Below, piece by piece: positions 20,646 through 32,589 of a DNA stretch of 64,000 bases. Each line of letters begins with the position of its first letter. Positions within the stretch are counted from its first letter, which is position 1. A program made the translations under genes and the position numbers. The DNA lies in the NCBI GenBank assembly GCA_014155875.1, contig JACEFZ010011455.1:1014501-1078500 (forward strand), read 5' to 3'. The stretch comes from Cepaea nemoralis (taxonomy: Eukaryota; Mollusca; Gastropoda; Stylommatophora; Helicidae). The notes under the pieces were generated by a model, which was not told where the DNA came from, made no database searches, and saw only the letters and a program-made list of their open reading frames with translations.

Positions 20646-22299
20646 TTCGTGATTGATTGACTGATGATGACAACTCCTCCATCATTTCCTATTCAAAATG
20701 AATAACAACATAGCAATGCTGATATCACAAATGAAGACCTTCTTATGTAATATCATCAAAGGTGTATATACTTATCCATTGTTGTCTTGGTGGACATGCG
20801 TTTGAACCCCCATTCACACAAAAAGTGAAAGAAAGGGGGGGGGGGGGTAAAAATTAGGTTCACATGTGTTTCCCAGACAAACATTTAACTGATTCAGCGC
20901 CAAACAAAAAGTAGGATTGGACAAAACATGGTAAGGAATCAAATGAATAACTATTATAATGTAAATTTCCGTTCACTCAGCACTGAAATTGAGGAAGATA
21001 CAACTGAACAAAACGAATTTCCGTTCACTCAGCGCTCAAATTGAAGAAGATACAACGGAACAAAACAAATAATACAAGGACCCTAGTATGGCGATAAAGC
21101 GTTCTTTTGTTCAAATGGGAGGTCACATTTGGCGATATACTATCCTTCAGTCATTAAAAGACATGTTTACACGCCCTCCATATGCTTCGTAAACTGTTGT
21201 CCAATGGTCTTCAGCGTGGTCGAGTTTACCAAATGTGGTGAGATCAGGAATTTATTAGACTGAAAATGAATTGTTCCTTAGGTTCTTAATGTGTGATATA
21301 GCCTACATGGCATTGATTTCCATGTTTATACGTATGTTACGAAACTCTTGACTTTTAACGTAATTTCACTTATTAGCTTGACTTGCGACTAACTTACAAG
21401 AACCTCAGAAGTCGGTGTGAGTTCGCCTGATGACGAGGGGCACTGGTAATAGAGAAAGCAAATCCACACGCAAAAATCAGTGCAGTGCACTAGAAGTATT
21501 AACACGTGTATAGACTACGCTTGAGATCAAAGCCAACGAGCGACATGTGTCTACATCTGCACCTCTAGAAACAGTTACGTTACATAAAGGGTATCTAAAT
21601 GTCTTGCCAATGCACGTATGGTCAGCTGGAGTTTTTCTGTCTTGTAGTCTAGTGATCCCCAAGGTACTTCATGTTTCCTTTATGTGGAAAAAACACCTCC
21701 GTCTTCGACATAACGATTCACTGCTTAAAAAGCGGTTTATAATTCTCCATATTCGTTCATTACTCCAAATCGTGTTTTCTTATGATCTCTTCATAACCCT
21801 TGTCACGGAATTCTTGGAGTTGTCGATCGGTGAAAGACTGTCGCGCCATTCGTCTACAGGCAGCCGCCACCCTTTGCTGTTGGAGACAGACTGTCCTGAT
21901 GGGAGTCGGCAAGATCTTTTGTTGTGGGGGAGAGATTCTCCAGATCACACGCCGGCAAGACTTTTTGGAGTACCGGGAACAATCCCCCAGATTAAAGCGG
22001 GACAGCCGGCCAGTTATTTACATCGAGTCGAAAAATGAGAGAAAAAAATAGCTTCTCGACGCCTAGTGTCTAGTCAGATTTGTGACGTCATTCAGACGCA
22101 GTATTAAAGCAGTCTGGACAAACAACTTTGGCGGGAGTCGACCAAATGTTGTGAGGCAACAAGGATGTGTGTGATGTTCCTGTTTTGATTATGGAGAGAG
22201 ACTACATTGTCTTATGTTGATTTACATCGGCGGACATTTATCCATTGTGTGATTTAGTAGACTCGATTTCAAACAGGAATAAATATATGGTATTTAATT
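20646..22299. other. Mostly unique AT-rich DNA, no gene called
   Basis: Contains a G13 tract (20835-20847) and a two-copy tandem duplication of about 52 bp (TTTCCGTTCACTCAGC..., 20966-21070). A minus-strand ORF (21760-21948) ends TDRQLQEFRDKGYEEIIRKH plus DLE, but has no recognised family or splice context. Confidence 0.4.
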
Positions 22300-22310
22300 A
22301 AATAGACCCA

Positions 22311-22421
22311 CCGCAGAAGTCGGATGTGTCGGCCTAACGGCGCAAGAACGCAGCTCTGCTGTAAACAGGCACAACGCAATCACATCCGAAAAAAAACTCC
22401 GGATGAACGAAGAAGAAGAAG
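22311..22421 (+). mobile_element. 111-bp short retroposon with GAA tail
   Basis: Flanked by an 11-bp direct repeat AAATAGACCCA (22300-22310 and 22422-22432). The insert starts CCGCAGAAGTCGGATGTG and ends with ATGAACGAAGAAGAAGAAG. The terminal GAACGAA(GAA)n resembles the LINE-B 3' end (minus strand at 27760-27782) and the GAA tail of LINE-A. It is either a small SINE using a LINE 3' end or a severely internally deleted LINE copy. Confidence 0.75.
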
Positions 22422-22432
22422 AAATAGACCCA

Positions 22433-23995
22433 AATTAGATGATTCTTAGGAGTCGAGCGTAGTAATGTGCGCTGTGAAAATTTATTATAGGAGCGTCGGC
22501 AGCAGTAGGCTATCGCTTTGCTTAAACTAGCTAGTGTGAGATATCAATAAACTCAGTGAGTTAAGAACAAGGTGGAGGGATGATGTTTGGGGAGATTGAG
22601 GATGGTTGGGGGATAAAGGAAATGTAAAATGGGAGGATCTTCCAGTAGGGTGTCTACTGGGTTTCTGCACTTTTCCTTTAGTCTTTCCTTGTCTTACCAT
22701 GACTCAGACCGATGTGATGAGCTCCTCTGCCTTGTGACAGAGTTTAGTTCTCTGTTATATATCTGAGTGCGGTCGTCGGCATACACTCACCTAATAAAGG
22801 TCGGAATCGGGGTGCTCTCACCAGGTGTGTCCTCTCTTCAACAGGTTCCACTATGTTTTCCAAAAAGCTATCAGACAAGTCATAGAAGAAGATTATGGCT
22901 CGATCATTGAAGGAAGTTTTTACTCAGCGGCTTTTGCACTGGGCCCATAACCCAGACAGTCTGCAAGAACCTGGCTTCTGCTGAGCAGGAACCGACGATA
23001 ATCTAAGAGTGATTCCTCAGTGGTAGTTCTCATCATACTTACAATACCACCAGTAACAGGAACAATAGTAGTTATATAGAGAAATTGACAATTAACATTG
23101 CGTTTTCCAATTAGTGAATTCCTGTGAGAAATTAACTACTAACATTTTGTTTCAAAGTGACAGTAAACATTATTTTACTGTACAAGGGTTATCAGATCAC
23201 AGAACTTTTAGTGACATTAGTTACACTGTGTGTGTCGGATTCATGATCAGTATTGGACTACATCCACTATTGGTGACCAGGCATCCGGACTATCCAAGAG
23301 CCATTGGAGGAAGTCGACACCTGGCCGGAGAGACGCATCATTTGGTGAGGTCTTCTGTACTTGATCTATGGTGCTGTTGTGTGGCCAGTACTGTGATGAA
23401 GCAGACTTTGATCCTGAGCTGTTCGGTCTGATTCTGCATACATTCTAGATTATACGACAGACATTCTACACATACACACTTTGCACATACCTGACACTTT
23501 TCTTTATTAAATTAATTTGTCATTTTGTTAGAAGCTAGAGTTGTTTAGTATGTTTTGGAAACGAATGAGAGGGGGCATGGTCCAGTGGTAAGAGAGAAAG
23601 AGAGAGAGAGAGAGAGTGATCCAAGGACTGATGGGGTGTTGTGGACAGAAATCCAGAAGATCCTCAAGATAATGATATGGGGTTAAAAGAATGTGGGTGT
23701 TGATTCCCCTCACCCCAGGGACGACACTTATTACGACAACCCTTGTTATCTGATCCTATCACGTGAAAATTTTTGTTATTGCCATACCTTCGACTACTTA
23801 TAGTGCTTGCTATTTGTTGGTGCATAAGACTGGATCACACTGATTGTACATTTTCTTTTAAAATTGTTGGTGCTTCTCAATGTTGCTGGTATTATTCTTT
23901 ACCTCAATGCTTACCGGTGTATTAGTGATTGTTCTGCCTCTTTAGATAACATTAGAACCACACCTTCGCTGTGTGAGGAATTTTTGTCAATTTGA
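22433..23995. other. Unassigned, possibly an old LTR
   Basis: No gene recognised. AATAAA at about 22793 and CTATTGGTGACCAGGCATCC at about 23268 look like a polyadenylation signal and an LTR-end/PBS context of a retrotransposon, but no boundaries can be set. Short GA microsatellite at 23592-23617. Confidence 0.3.
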
Positions 23996-23997
23996 TC

Positions 23998-24246
23998 TAC
24001 TGATAAAGACAACCTGCTCCGTGGCGAAGGACGCAGTTCGTAATCTCACATACCGCGTTCGAAACACAGCTGCGGGCGATTTGGCAGCAGAACGCCTTGC
24101 GTAGGTTGTTTATGAAATGGTATGGGTGCCGGTCGTTTAGAAAGCAATGGCACACTACTGAACGTAAACTTGCACAGGAATCACGAAGAGCCAAGAAATG
24201 CTGCGGTTGTCTGCAAGGATATCAAGGATATGCAACTTGTCTGACA
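23998..24246 (+). mobile_element. S3 SINE copy
   Basis: A tRNA-like head (TCCGTGGCGAAGGACGCAGT then ACCGCGTTCGAAACAC) is followed by the S3 body: GGTATGGGTGCCGGTCG, AGAAAGCAATGGCA, CTACTGAACGTAAACTTGC and the end AAGGATATGCAACTTG. The body recurs at 34685, 45535, 46590, 55625 and 56145. Confidence 0.8.
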
Positions 24247-24694
24247 ACAGCACTGTTTCACCTGTGCCTAGCTTTTTACCTGCTCAATTCAGCCTCGTTA
24301 CACATTATCTCAAAATACCAATCCTATGTCGTTTTCTTTATTTTTCTATCACGCGTACTGTCTTTCTCAATTCATACATACTTCTTGCATACCATGTGCC
24401 AGTTCTGGAGATTTTCCTATATGAAAGGAAGCAAGTCGCCAATCCAGATTTCTTGTTGCGTCGCTTCATACTTCTTCTAGGAGAATCGCCTCGTTTCCCT
24501 TCCTTGCATGACTGTTTTTGTTCTTTCTTCCCCCCCCCCACCCCTCTTTTTTGGTAGATATGTTATGTCACAGCTAAAGTTTAGATATGTTCATGACTGT
24601 TTAGATTGTACAGCAAATGTGTCAGACAAGACGGGGTCGCCAAGGCCAACATATCTTAGTTGCCTCTTGCTGCATGCATGATTGGTTACAGTGT
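24247..24694. other. Unassigned interval
   Basis: Pyrimidine-rich stretch with a C-run near 24532-24540; nothing recognised. Confidence 0.4.
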
Positions 24695-24955
24695 TGCTGT
24701 TATTTGTTAGCCGTCTGACTCGGGCTCCGAAGGTTGTGGGTTCGATTCCGGGCCTCGTCCTTCGGTTCACACGTGCATTTTTTGGATACTCCTGAGGGTT
24801 GTCGCTGGGGCTACGGAGTTTGTGCTTTGTGCGGCGCTTTCCGCGCTGCGGAAAGAGACTGAGCCATGTGCGATAAAACTCCGGTGCGATGAAGTCGACA
24901 CTGTCGACTTTTAAGCGACTTTAAGCCACATAATATAGTTGTTGTTCTTTGTTTA
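24695..24955 (+). mobile_element. S2 SINE copy
   Basis: tRNA-like head with B box GGTTCGATTCC at about 24740, then a conserved body with GCTACGGAGTTTGTGCTTTG, TTTCCGCGCTGCGGAAAGAG (a GC hairpin) and GTCGACTTTTAAGCGACTTT. It aligns with 54070-54325 over its whole length. Confidence 0.85.
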
Positions 24956-24999
24956 CACTAGGATCCCGGCAACACACGGGCGACTGTAGGTGTGCTGAG

Positions 25000-25250
25000 A
25001 CGGTATGCGTAATGTCTTCTGTCTTTCAATGGAAATCTAGGTGTGCTGAAATACTGTATGTGATGTGCTCTTGTGTATAGATGAGACAGATGGTTTACTG
25101 AAACTTAAAGTGATATGTTCTTGTGTACAGATGAGGCAGTTTGTTTACGGAAACTTCATGTTATGATGTAATTTTGGTATAGACGAGACAGATGGTTTAC
25201 TAAAACTGCATGTTATGATGTGTTCTTGTGTATAGACGAGACCGCTGGTT
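25000..25250. repeat. Degenerate tandem repeat of about 57 bp
   Basis: Four imperfect copies of TTCTTGTGTATAGATGAGAC plus AGATGGTTTACTGAAACT. A further isolated copy lies at 27258-27292. Confidence 0.7.
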
Positions 25251-25254
25251 TAAG

Positions 25255-25345
25255 TCTTCCCCTAATTTTCGTATGCGACGGGCCCAAGAATCGAACCGGT
25301 GGCTGGCCATGCTTATAGCAGATCTATATCATCTTCGCTAACTCG
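25255..25345 (-). mobile_element. tRNA-like SINE fragment (S7)
   Basis: The minus strand has GTTGCCGAGTTAGCGAAGAT and CACCGGTTCGATTCTTGG at tRNA-like A/B-box spacing. No second copy seen in the window. Confidence 0.4.
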
Positions 25346-25542
25346 GCAACTGAAGACTAACATTAACTTTGCACAATATATTTCTACAATAGTTCTAACG
25401 TAAGGTGTAGGGCGAGTATTGCAACATGTTGCTGCACGATAAAACGCTCATTTTTTTCTTCCTCTTCTTAGTAATCGGCAGCCATGCAAGGGCAGGCCAG
25501 GCAGCAAGGTGTCCTGTACCTGGTGTCCTGTTGTTAACGTAC

Positions 25543-25643
25543 CTGTGTAACCTTCAAATATTGTCAGTGGAAGGACGGGACCGCCAAATGCGCCCAGGCA
25601 TGACATGTTTCCTAAATGTCTGTCGTCTGCAGAGCTCGGCATT
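25543..25643 (-). CDS. NPC1: NPC1 exon, middle luminal domain
   Basis: A 101-nt exon bounded on the minus strand by CTCATCCCAG and GTACGTTAAC. It reads MPSSADDRHLGNMSCLGAFG then GPVLPLTIFEGYT. Vertebrate NPC1 has CLGTFGGPVFPW and GGYD at the matching place, with the same residue spacing from the preceding exon's Cys. It takes one nucleotide to complete the codon left by the exon at 33119 and leaves one nucleotide. NPC1 is the late-endosomal/lysosomal membrane protein that moves cholesterol out of the lysosome; this part lies in the luminal domain between TM2 and TM3. A strong-looking AG inside the exon (GCTCTGCAG) would break the phase, so the upstream AG was chosen. The next exon downstream is not found in this window. 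Confidence 0.83.
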
Positions 25644-25689
25644 CTGGGATGAGTTTAACATAATACTAAATTGCAAAGTTAATAATATT

Positions 25690-25772
25690 AATATAAGAGA
25701 GACCGAGAGACAGACATAGAAGGATAGAGTGAGGAGAGAAAAAGACAGACACACATAGAAAGGGGGAGGGGC

Positions 25773-25803
<31 letters not shown>

Positions 25804-25804
25804 T

Positions 25805-25853
<49 letters not shown>

Positions 25854-26081
25854 AGACACAGAAATGGATAGAGTTAGATAGACAGACATACAGTCAGGTC
25901 AGGGAGTGAGAGTGACAGAGAAAGACAGACAGAGACATACAGACAGAAACAGACAATAAAAGAGAGATTGAGAGAGAGGGAAAGAGACAGACAGACAGTC
26001 AGTGCAAGGAGAGAGAAAGACAGAGACAGACAAACAGTCATGGCAGGGTGTGAGAGGAACAGAGAAACGCGGAGACAGAAG

Positions 26082-26144
<63 letters not shown>

Positions 26145-26263
26145 GGATAGAGAGACACAGAGAGAGGGACAGAGAGAGACATACAGAGAGCGAGATAGAG
26201 AGAGATAAAGACATACAGTCAGGGAAGGGAGTGACAGACAGGCAGACAGACAGACAGACAGAC

Positions 26264-26362
<99 letters not shown>

Positions 26363-26553
26363 GTTTGACATACACACAGGAGACTCAGTCAGGGCAAGGA
26401 GCGACAGAGACAGAAAGGAAGACAAACAGACAATGATAGACTGGGACAGAGAGAGAGAGGAAGGGGAGGGGGGGTAGAGAGAGAGAGAGACAGACACTGT
26501 CAGTGCAGGAAGAGAGAGATATATAGAACATTAGAGACAGACAAACAGAGACA

Positions 26554-26601
<48 letters not shown>

Positions 26602-26602
26602 A
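25690..26602. repeat. GA and GACA microsatellite cluster
   Basis: About 900 bp of purine-rich simple sequence: (GA)n at about 25782-25852, 26087-26142 and 26557-26599, and (GACA)n at 26231-26361. On the NPC1-sense strand it is an almost unbroken pyrimidine tract beginning about 45 nt upstream of the 25643 acceptor. Confidence 0.95.
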
Positions 26603-26835
26603 AACGAACAAAACGAACGAACGAACAAACTTTATTTTCAAAGGGTTAAGAATTGGGCACGCGGGCCCGTCTAACATTCTGCCCTTCTATCACTCTCTTC
26701 CATACATTATTTCATTCACACATCATTCAAGGCTAACAAAGAACAGCAACAATATAAAAGATATGCATTATAACGGCATGGGCAAAATGAGAACATCAAA
26801 ACTACACGACTCAGTAATATTAGATAATGGTCTGA
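26600..26835 (-). mobile_element. Possible LINE/SINE 3' end
   Basis: On the minus strand ACCCTTTGAAAATAAAGTTT runs into TTCGTTCGTTCG, a polyadenylation-like AATAAA followed by a tetranucleotide tail as in many invertebrate LINEs. No coding sequence is attached. Confidence 0.4.
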
Positions 26836-26904
26836 CACTTGTTATTAGCCATGTGGAATATACTGGCCTACCAAAAGGGGACTGGCTGTTATACTAGGGT
26901 TTTG

Positions 26905-26941
26905 TTATTATTATTATTATTATTATTATCTCTATTATTAA

Positions 26942-27015
<74 letters not shown>

Positions 27016-27110
27016 ATGCGTGGAGAGACAGAGAGAGGAGAAAATGCCAGAGAACGGTCTCAGCCATATAATTTTACTTACACGCACACGCACACACACA
27101 CACGAGACGC
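26905..27110. repeat. (TTA)n, (GA)n and (CA)n microsatellites
   Basis: (TTA)n at about 26906-26930, (GA)n at about 26942-27012, and a CA run at 27083-27103. Confidence 0.93.
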
Positions 27111-27379
27111 GAACACCCTAGCAATAAACGCAGGCGCCCGCATGCACGCACATACATACACACTCAGACAATTTATCTTAGCGCAACAGTATGTACAAGT
27201 TAAGAGCCCAGTGTGCACGTAAAGACCTAATGCACAAATGACTATAAACAATCAAGTTATGATGTTTTCTTGTGTATAGATGAGACATGTGATTTTGGGT
27301 GTTGACCTTCATTTGTCAATGAAGATTCTCAACAAATAGTACAACAAATTTTATTCTGAAGCAGTATGATGTGTGTTTC
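27111..27379. other. Short unassigned interval
   Basis: Contains one stray copy of the 57-bp repeat (27258-27292); otherwise nothing recognised. Confidence 0.4.
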
Positions 27380-27759
27380 TGCTGATGATTATATATGGTT
27401 TACTGAATTCTAAGTGTTTCTGTTGATGTGTATGTTTGGTTTACTGAATTCTTAGTATGTTTCTACTGATGAGTATGTTTGTTTTACTGAATTCTGAATG
27501 TGTTTCTGTTGATAAGTATGTTTGGTTTACTGAATTCTGAATATGTTTCTGTTGATAAGTATGTCTGGTTTACTGAATTCTGAGTGTGTTTCTGTTGATA
27601 AGTATGTTTGGTTTACTTAATTTTGAATGTGTTTCTGCTGATGTGTATGTTTGGTTTACTGAGTTTTGAGTGTGTTTCTGTTGATGTGTATGTTTGTTTT
27701 ACTGAATTCTGAATGTGTTTCTGTTGATAAGTATGTTTGTTTTACTGAATTCTGAATGT
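27380..27759. repeat. 43-bp minisatellite (left part)
   Basis: Units of TGTTTCTGTTGATAAGTATG then TTTGGTTTACTGAATTCTGAATG. The array is split by LINE-B and resumes at 31966. Confidence 0.92.
27748..27759. repeat. Target-site duplication of LINE-B, left copy
   Basis: AATTCTGAATGT, repeated at 31966-31977. At the right end the sequence before it (TTTGGAACC) is not satellite, so the second copy starts exactly at the element boundary. Confidence 0.8.
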
Positions 27760-30700
27760 TCTTCTTCTTCTTTCGTTCGCTTGAAATATGTCTATAACTG
27801 CAATGCTGTCTGTATGAATTGAACTGTCTTTTTCAGTTCACACAGCGGTCCATAGAGTTTATCTTTTACTGTCGTCTCTCTAGGCCAGAAGGTTTGCCTA
27901 GATATGTTATATTGTGGGCAGTCTTGGAGTATGTGCTCTGCTGTCTGCGACGCCAATCCACATGTGCACATGGCTGTTTCACCAATCTTGAATTTTGTAT
28001 ACATGTGGTTGCGTAATCTATTGTGCCCTGTTCTGAGGCGCAGAATAATGACTTGTTCTGGTCTCTCCATAACGTGGTAGTCATCTTGAGCAGGTTTTGG
28101 TGGCTTTGTGACTGATTTGATCATTCTATTCTTTTGGTGGTATGTAATGGGCACATCAAGCTGTTCTTCTTTGGCTCCTTCCTTAACCAATTGATCAGCT
28201 CTGTCGTTTCCGGGTACTCCACAGTGGGATGGTATCCACTGTATGGTCACCTTATGCTGACTGCTAAGTTCAGAAAGTAGTGTCCTTAGTACTGGCAATT
28301 TCCCAGACAGGAGCGCCTCGAGTACTGATTTTGCATCTGTCAATAGCACCACAGGTTGTGTACCATTGCTGGTATTTAGTAATTTCTCTGTTGCTATCTT
28401 GATTGCCTCAATTTCAGCATCGTAGTTATGGCAGTACTTTCCTGTCGGTACTCTAGCTGTGTCCCTGGTATTATTTGGGTATTCTATGTACACTCCCGCT
28501 CCTCCATTTCGAACAGCATTTTGTGCTGACCCATCTGTGTAGACTCGGATCCAGAGGTCCTGTGGGTATTCTTCATCAAGGAAGCTGAGAGTGGCTGTTC
28601 TGCGCTGCACACTGTTCTGTTCTTCCTTGTCAAATATTCCTCTCACTTTTGTCTGGATTTGTAATGATAGTCTATGCTCATCTTTCCATGAAATTAGCTC
28701 TGGAATAGTTGTTAGGGGGATACCAACTGTGGGCAGATCGGTGGTTTCTCTGCAGAGTCGTTTGGCCTGGTGGATAAAACTACTTCTTTTCAACCGCCCC
28801 ATAGCTAGGTTTTCAAATCTGTTCTTCATAGGGTGGCCTGGCAAGCTGAGGAACTTTTCTGCTTGTATTAGCGTTTTCGTATCTCTGCGCTCACTCAGTG
28901 CTTGTGTCCTCCCCATCTTCTCCATTTCCACTATAGGGGTTGATCTCATCCCTCCTGTGGTGACTCTAAGTGCTTGATTTTGCACTTGTCCAGCTCTTGT
29001 AGTGTGGTTTTTGATGCCGAACACCATGCAGTTGACCCGTATTCCAGGTGTGGTCGTATGCTCTGTTGATAAACTTTGCTAAGTATTTTCCCACTGGCTC
29101 CCCATGTGGTTCCACTTAGCTTTCTCAGGATGGCTATTTTCCTTCTGGCTTTTGCTACTGCTTTGTTGATGTGCTTTCTCCATGTCAGCCTGCCATCAAA
29201 TGTTACTCCAAGGTATGTTGGTTCTTTATCTTCTCTTAGGGGTGTTCCATTTATCTGGATGGTCCCTGCCTTTTGTTTTGGAGAGAGGGTAAATAGGGTG
29301 GTGCTGCACTTGTCAGTGTTTATGCTGACACACCATCTATTTGCCCATGCAACAAATGTATCTACAGCTCTTTGTAGCAATCTGGTGGCCACTGATGCAT
29401 GTTCATTTGTGCTCCATAGAACCAGGTCATCGGCGTACATTGCGGCTTTAATTCCATGCGGTAGATTAGCAACAAGATCATTGATGAAGATTAGAAAGAG
29501 TGTGGGGGACAAGACTCCGCCCTGGGGAACACCGTGACGCAGTAGTACTTTCTTGCTCTTTAGTCCGTCTATCTGTACTCGGGCTCTTCTGTTGTGCAAG
29601 TATGCTTTCACCCATTTGTACATTCTTCCATTGACTTTGCAGTTTCTCAGTTTATTCATCAGACCTTCTTTCCAGACTTTGTCAAAGGCTTTCTTCAAAT
29701 CTATCCATGCCGCAAGCACCAGCTTCTTCTCTTGGAATGCATCCTCAATTTCTTGAGAGAGGTAGATTGTCTGATCTTCTGTAGAGTAGCACTGCCTAAA
29801 GCCAGCCTGCTGTGGCACAAGGATGTTTGTACTTTCAATGTACCACTGCAGTCTGTGATTGATGATGCGCTCCAGTGTTTTGCAGAGACAGCTGGTGAGG
29901 CTAATTGGTCTGTAGCTAGAGGCAATGGAACTATCTTTCCCTGATTTTAGGAGGGGTATCATGATTGCTTCTCTCCAGGCTTGTGGAACACTGCCTAAGG
30001 TCCAACTGTTATTGAAGATCTGCAACAGCTTTGCTTTGGCCTCTGTTCCTAGGTTCCTGATCATTTCATTGGAGATACCATCAGCTCCTGGTGACTTTCT
30101 CATTTTCAGTTTTGATATGGCTAGCTCCAGTTCGCTGATTGTGATGGGTGCCTCCAGAACCTCATGTACTATTTCCTTCTGTCCTGTATGTTGCCGTTTC
30201 TCTTGAATCTCTTGTTGTTTCTCTGGACTGATTTTGATATTGTTATCTTGTGCGAATGAGTCCGCAAAATGGTCAGCTGCTTGCTTTCTTGTTAAGATGT
30301 TTCCATCTTTATGTAGTGCAATTTTTGAGTTTACTCCCTGTGCCCTCATCGTTAAGTTGTTTTATTAGCTTCCACAATTTCCTTGTGTCTCTTTCAAAGT
30401 TCAGAGACTCTGTTTTCTCCTGCCAGCTTTTCCGTCTAGCCTGCAGCTTGGCCCTTTGAAATTTGGCTTTTGCATGCTGGAATTTATTGTGGTGCTCTTG
30501 GCTGGGTGTGGCCTCTGCTTGCTTTCTACATACTTCCACATCATTATGCAACTGTTCCAGTTCACTACTCCAGTAGGGTTTATATTGTTTACGGGCTCCT
30601 CTTGGTACTGTTTCTCGCGCTGCCTGTAGTATGCATTTCCCAAACTCTTCAACTACTTTATTTATGTCTTTCTCAGTGTTCAGGTTTCTAACCAGTATGC

Positions 30701-31965
30701 TGGTGCGATTCTTGTACATTGCCCAGTCTGCTTTCTTGTAGTTCCACCTCGAGAGGGTGCTGCTTTCACTTACAAGCTCATTTTCTACAGTTAGAAAGAC
30801 TGGCCGATGGTCGCTGCCACCAAGTTGTTTCCCAACAATTCGTGTAATGTTCCACTCCAGGTCTGGTGAATGAAAAGCCAGGTCAGGTGTAGTTGTAGAG
30901 TGCCATGATCTCGAGTAGAAAGTATGTGGGTCGGACGGCTTGTTAACCAAGATGAATCTATTCTCATCCTGCCAGTCTTCCAGTCTCTCTCCTCTCTGGT
31001 CCATGTGATCATAGCCCCAACTCTGCGAGTGGCTGTTGAAATCGCCGCACACAATCATTTTTTCTGTTAATGGTAGTGTGTCCAGTGCCTGTGGGCGGTC
31101 ACTTGGACAGTAGTAATTGATCAGATGTAGGTCTGTATAGCCTGTTTTAAGTTTAAGTGTCTGATACTCAGCCCCTTCCATATAGACTTCGATTTGGGAA
31201 GCAGTGATGTTATTTTTTACAAGGGTAAGTATCCCACCTTTTCGCCTGTCCTTTCGGTCAGATCGGTAACACTGGTAGCCTCTGATTTTGAAGGCTATAT
31301 TTTCGTTGAGGTGAGTTTCTTGCAAGCAACATATGCTTACTTTTTCTTGGTCCAGGATGTTTTCTAATTCTACTTTTTTGTTGCTGACTCCCTCCGCATT
31401 CCAGTGCATTATTTTAAGTCTTTGTTTAGTATGGCCAGCTGTTCTATTCTCATGTCCCCTGGCTCCACAGGACATCTGAGAAGGACCTCCAGTAGTTGGG
31501 GTTGGACCCTTTCGAGACATAGGGCCCGGCACTGCACCTGCCTGGGGGTCCAAAGCAGGGCGAGCACCATAACTTTTAGCAGTAGTCGACATATTCCATT
31601 TTGCGTAATTGCGTGGCATCCTGATTTCTGTGGTGCGCCTCCTAGCTGGTTGCCTCCGTCTTCAGCACCTTTCCTTTGCTAGAGCAGACTGTGGTCTCAC
31701 TCGAGTGTAGATGTGTACGCGCGCACACGCGTGTCTGCACATGCATGTATGTGTATACACATCTAGAGCACACTGGTTATTTTCCGGCGCCAGATACTCG
31801 CCGTCACCCCTTCTCCTGTTAGTTAAAACAGTTCCGCCACGTGAAGGCCAGGAGTTGGACTTTTGCTGCATAGGTTATGTATTCACGAGCCATTGGGGTA
31901 TTTAAGCAATGTTGGGCGCTCACCCCAACACTGCGCCCCGGCTACATACAGCAACATTTGGAACC
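27760..31965 (-). mobile_element. LINE-B, APE-RT-RNase H non-LTR retrotransposon
   Basis: A 4206-bp insertion in the 43-bp minisatellite with a 12-bp target duplication. The minus-strand 3' end is GCGAACGAAAGAAGAAGAAG. No complete ORF1 precedes the endonuclease, so the copy is probably 5'-truncated. The RNase H domain and the CTCG...H...C motif place it with I-group-type LINEs; the clade is inferred. Confidence 0.88.
27792..31619 (-). pseudogene. LINE-B ORF2: endonuclease, RT, RNase H, CCHC-like end (two frameshifts)
   Basis: Segment 1 (31619-30309): APE domain with IMHWNAEGVSNKK, CLQETHLNENI, VCGDFNSHSQSWG and GSDHRPV. Segment 2 (30349-28946): RT with SPGADGISNEMIRN, WREAIMIPLLKSGKD, YRPISLTSCLCKTLE, AWIDLKKAFDKVW, VPQGGVLSPTLFLIFINDL and MYADDLVLW. 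Segment 3 (29027-27792): RNase H with YTDGSAQN, YDAEIEAIK, LLTDAKSV and PSHCGVPGNDRADQL, giving all four acidic/His landmarks. It ends with CTCGLASQTAEHILQDC. Frameshifts fall near 30345 and 28990. Without them the ORF would be complete, so recent death or assembly error are both possible. Confidence 0.88.
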
Positions 31966-32578
31966 AATTCTGAATGTGTTTCTGCTGATGTGTATATTTG
32001 GTTTACTGAATTCTGAATGTGTTTCTGCTTATGTGTATGTTTGGTTTACTGAATTATGAGTGTGTTTCTGTTGATGTGTATGTTTGGTTTACTGAATTCT
32101 GAGTGTGTTTCTGTTGATGTCTATGTTTGGTTTTCTGAATTATGAATGTTTCTGCTGATGTGTATGTTTGGTTTACTGAATTATGAGTGTGTTTCTGCTG
32201 ATGTATATGTTTGGTTTACTGAATTATGAGTGTGTTTCTGTTGATGTCTATGTTTGGTTTAGTGAATACTGAGCGTGTTTCTGTTGATGTGCATGTTTGG
32301 TTTACTGAATTATTAGTGTGTTTCTATTGATGTCTATGTTTGGTTTAGTGAATACAGAGTGTGTTTCTGTTGATGTCTATGTTTGGTTTACTGAATTATG
32401 AGTGTGTTTCTGTTGATGTCTATGTTTGGTTTAGTGAATACTGAGTGTGTTTCTGTTGATGTGTATGTTTGGTTTACTGAAGTCTGAGTGTGTTTCTGTT
32501 TATGTGTATGTTTGGTTTACTGAATTCTGATTGCGTTTCTGTTGATGTGTATGTTTGGTTTACTGAATTCTACGTTAA
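31966..32578. repeat. 43-bp minisatellite (right part)
   Basis: About 14 further units after LINE-B, with variants TGATGTCTATG and GGTTTAGTGAATACTGAG. Confidence 0.92.
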
Positions 32579-32589
32579 CACGCCTGTAC

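Noticed and set aside
21760..21948. Minus-strand ORF ending FRDKGYEEIIRKHDLE
   Set aside because: Looks protein-like at its end but is short, lacks splice or promoter context, and matches no family I know.
23260..23300. LTR end plus primer binding site (ATTGGTGACCAGG)
   Set aside because: Suggestive only; no LTR start, no matching internal domain and no partner LTR found.
25426..25719. Plus-strand ORF beginning MLLHDKTLIFFFLFLVIG, resembling a signal peptide
   Set aside because: It is the shadow of the minus-strand NPC1 exon at 25543-25643.
25554..26603. Serine/leucine-rich and arginine/glutamate-rich ORFs
   Set aside because: Translations of (GA)n and (GACA)n microsatellites.
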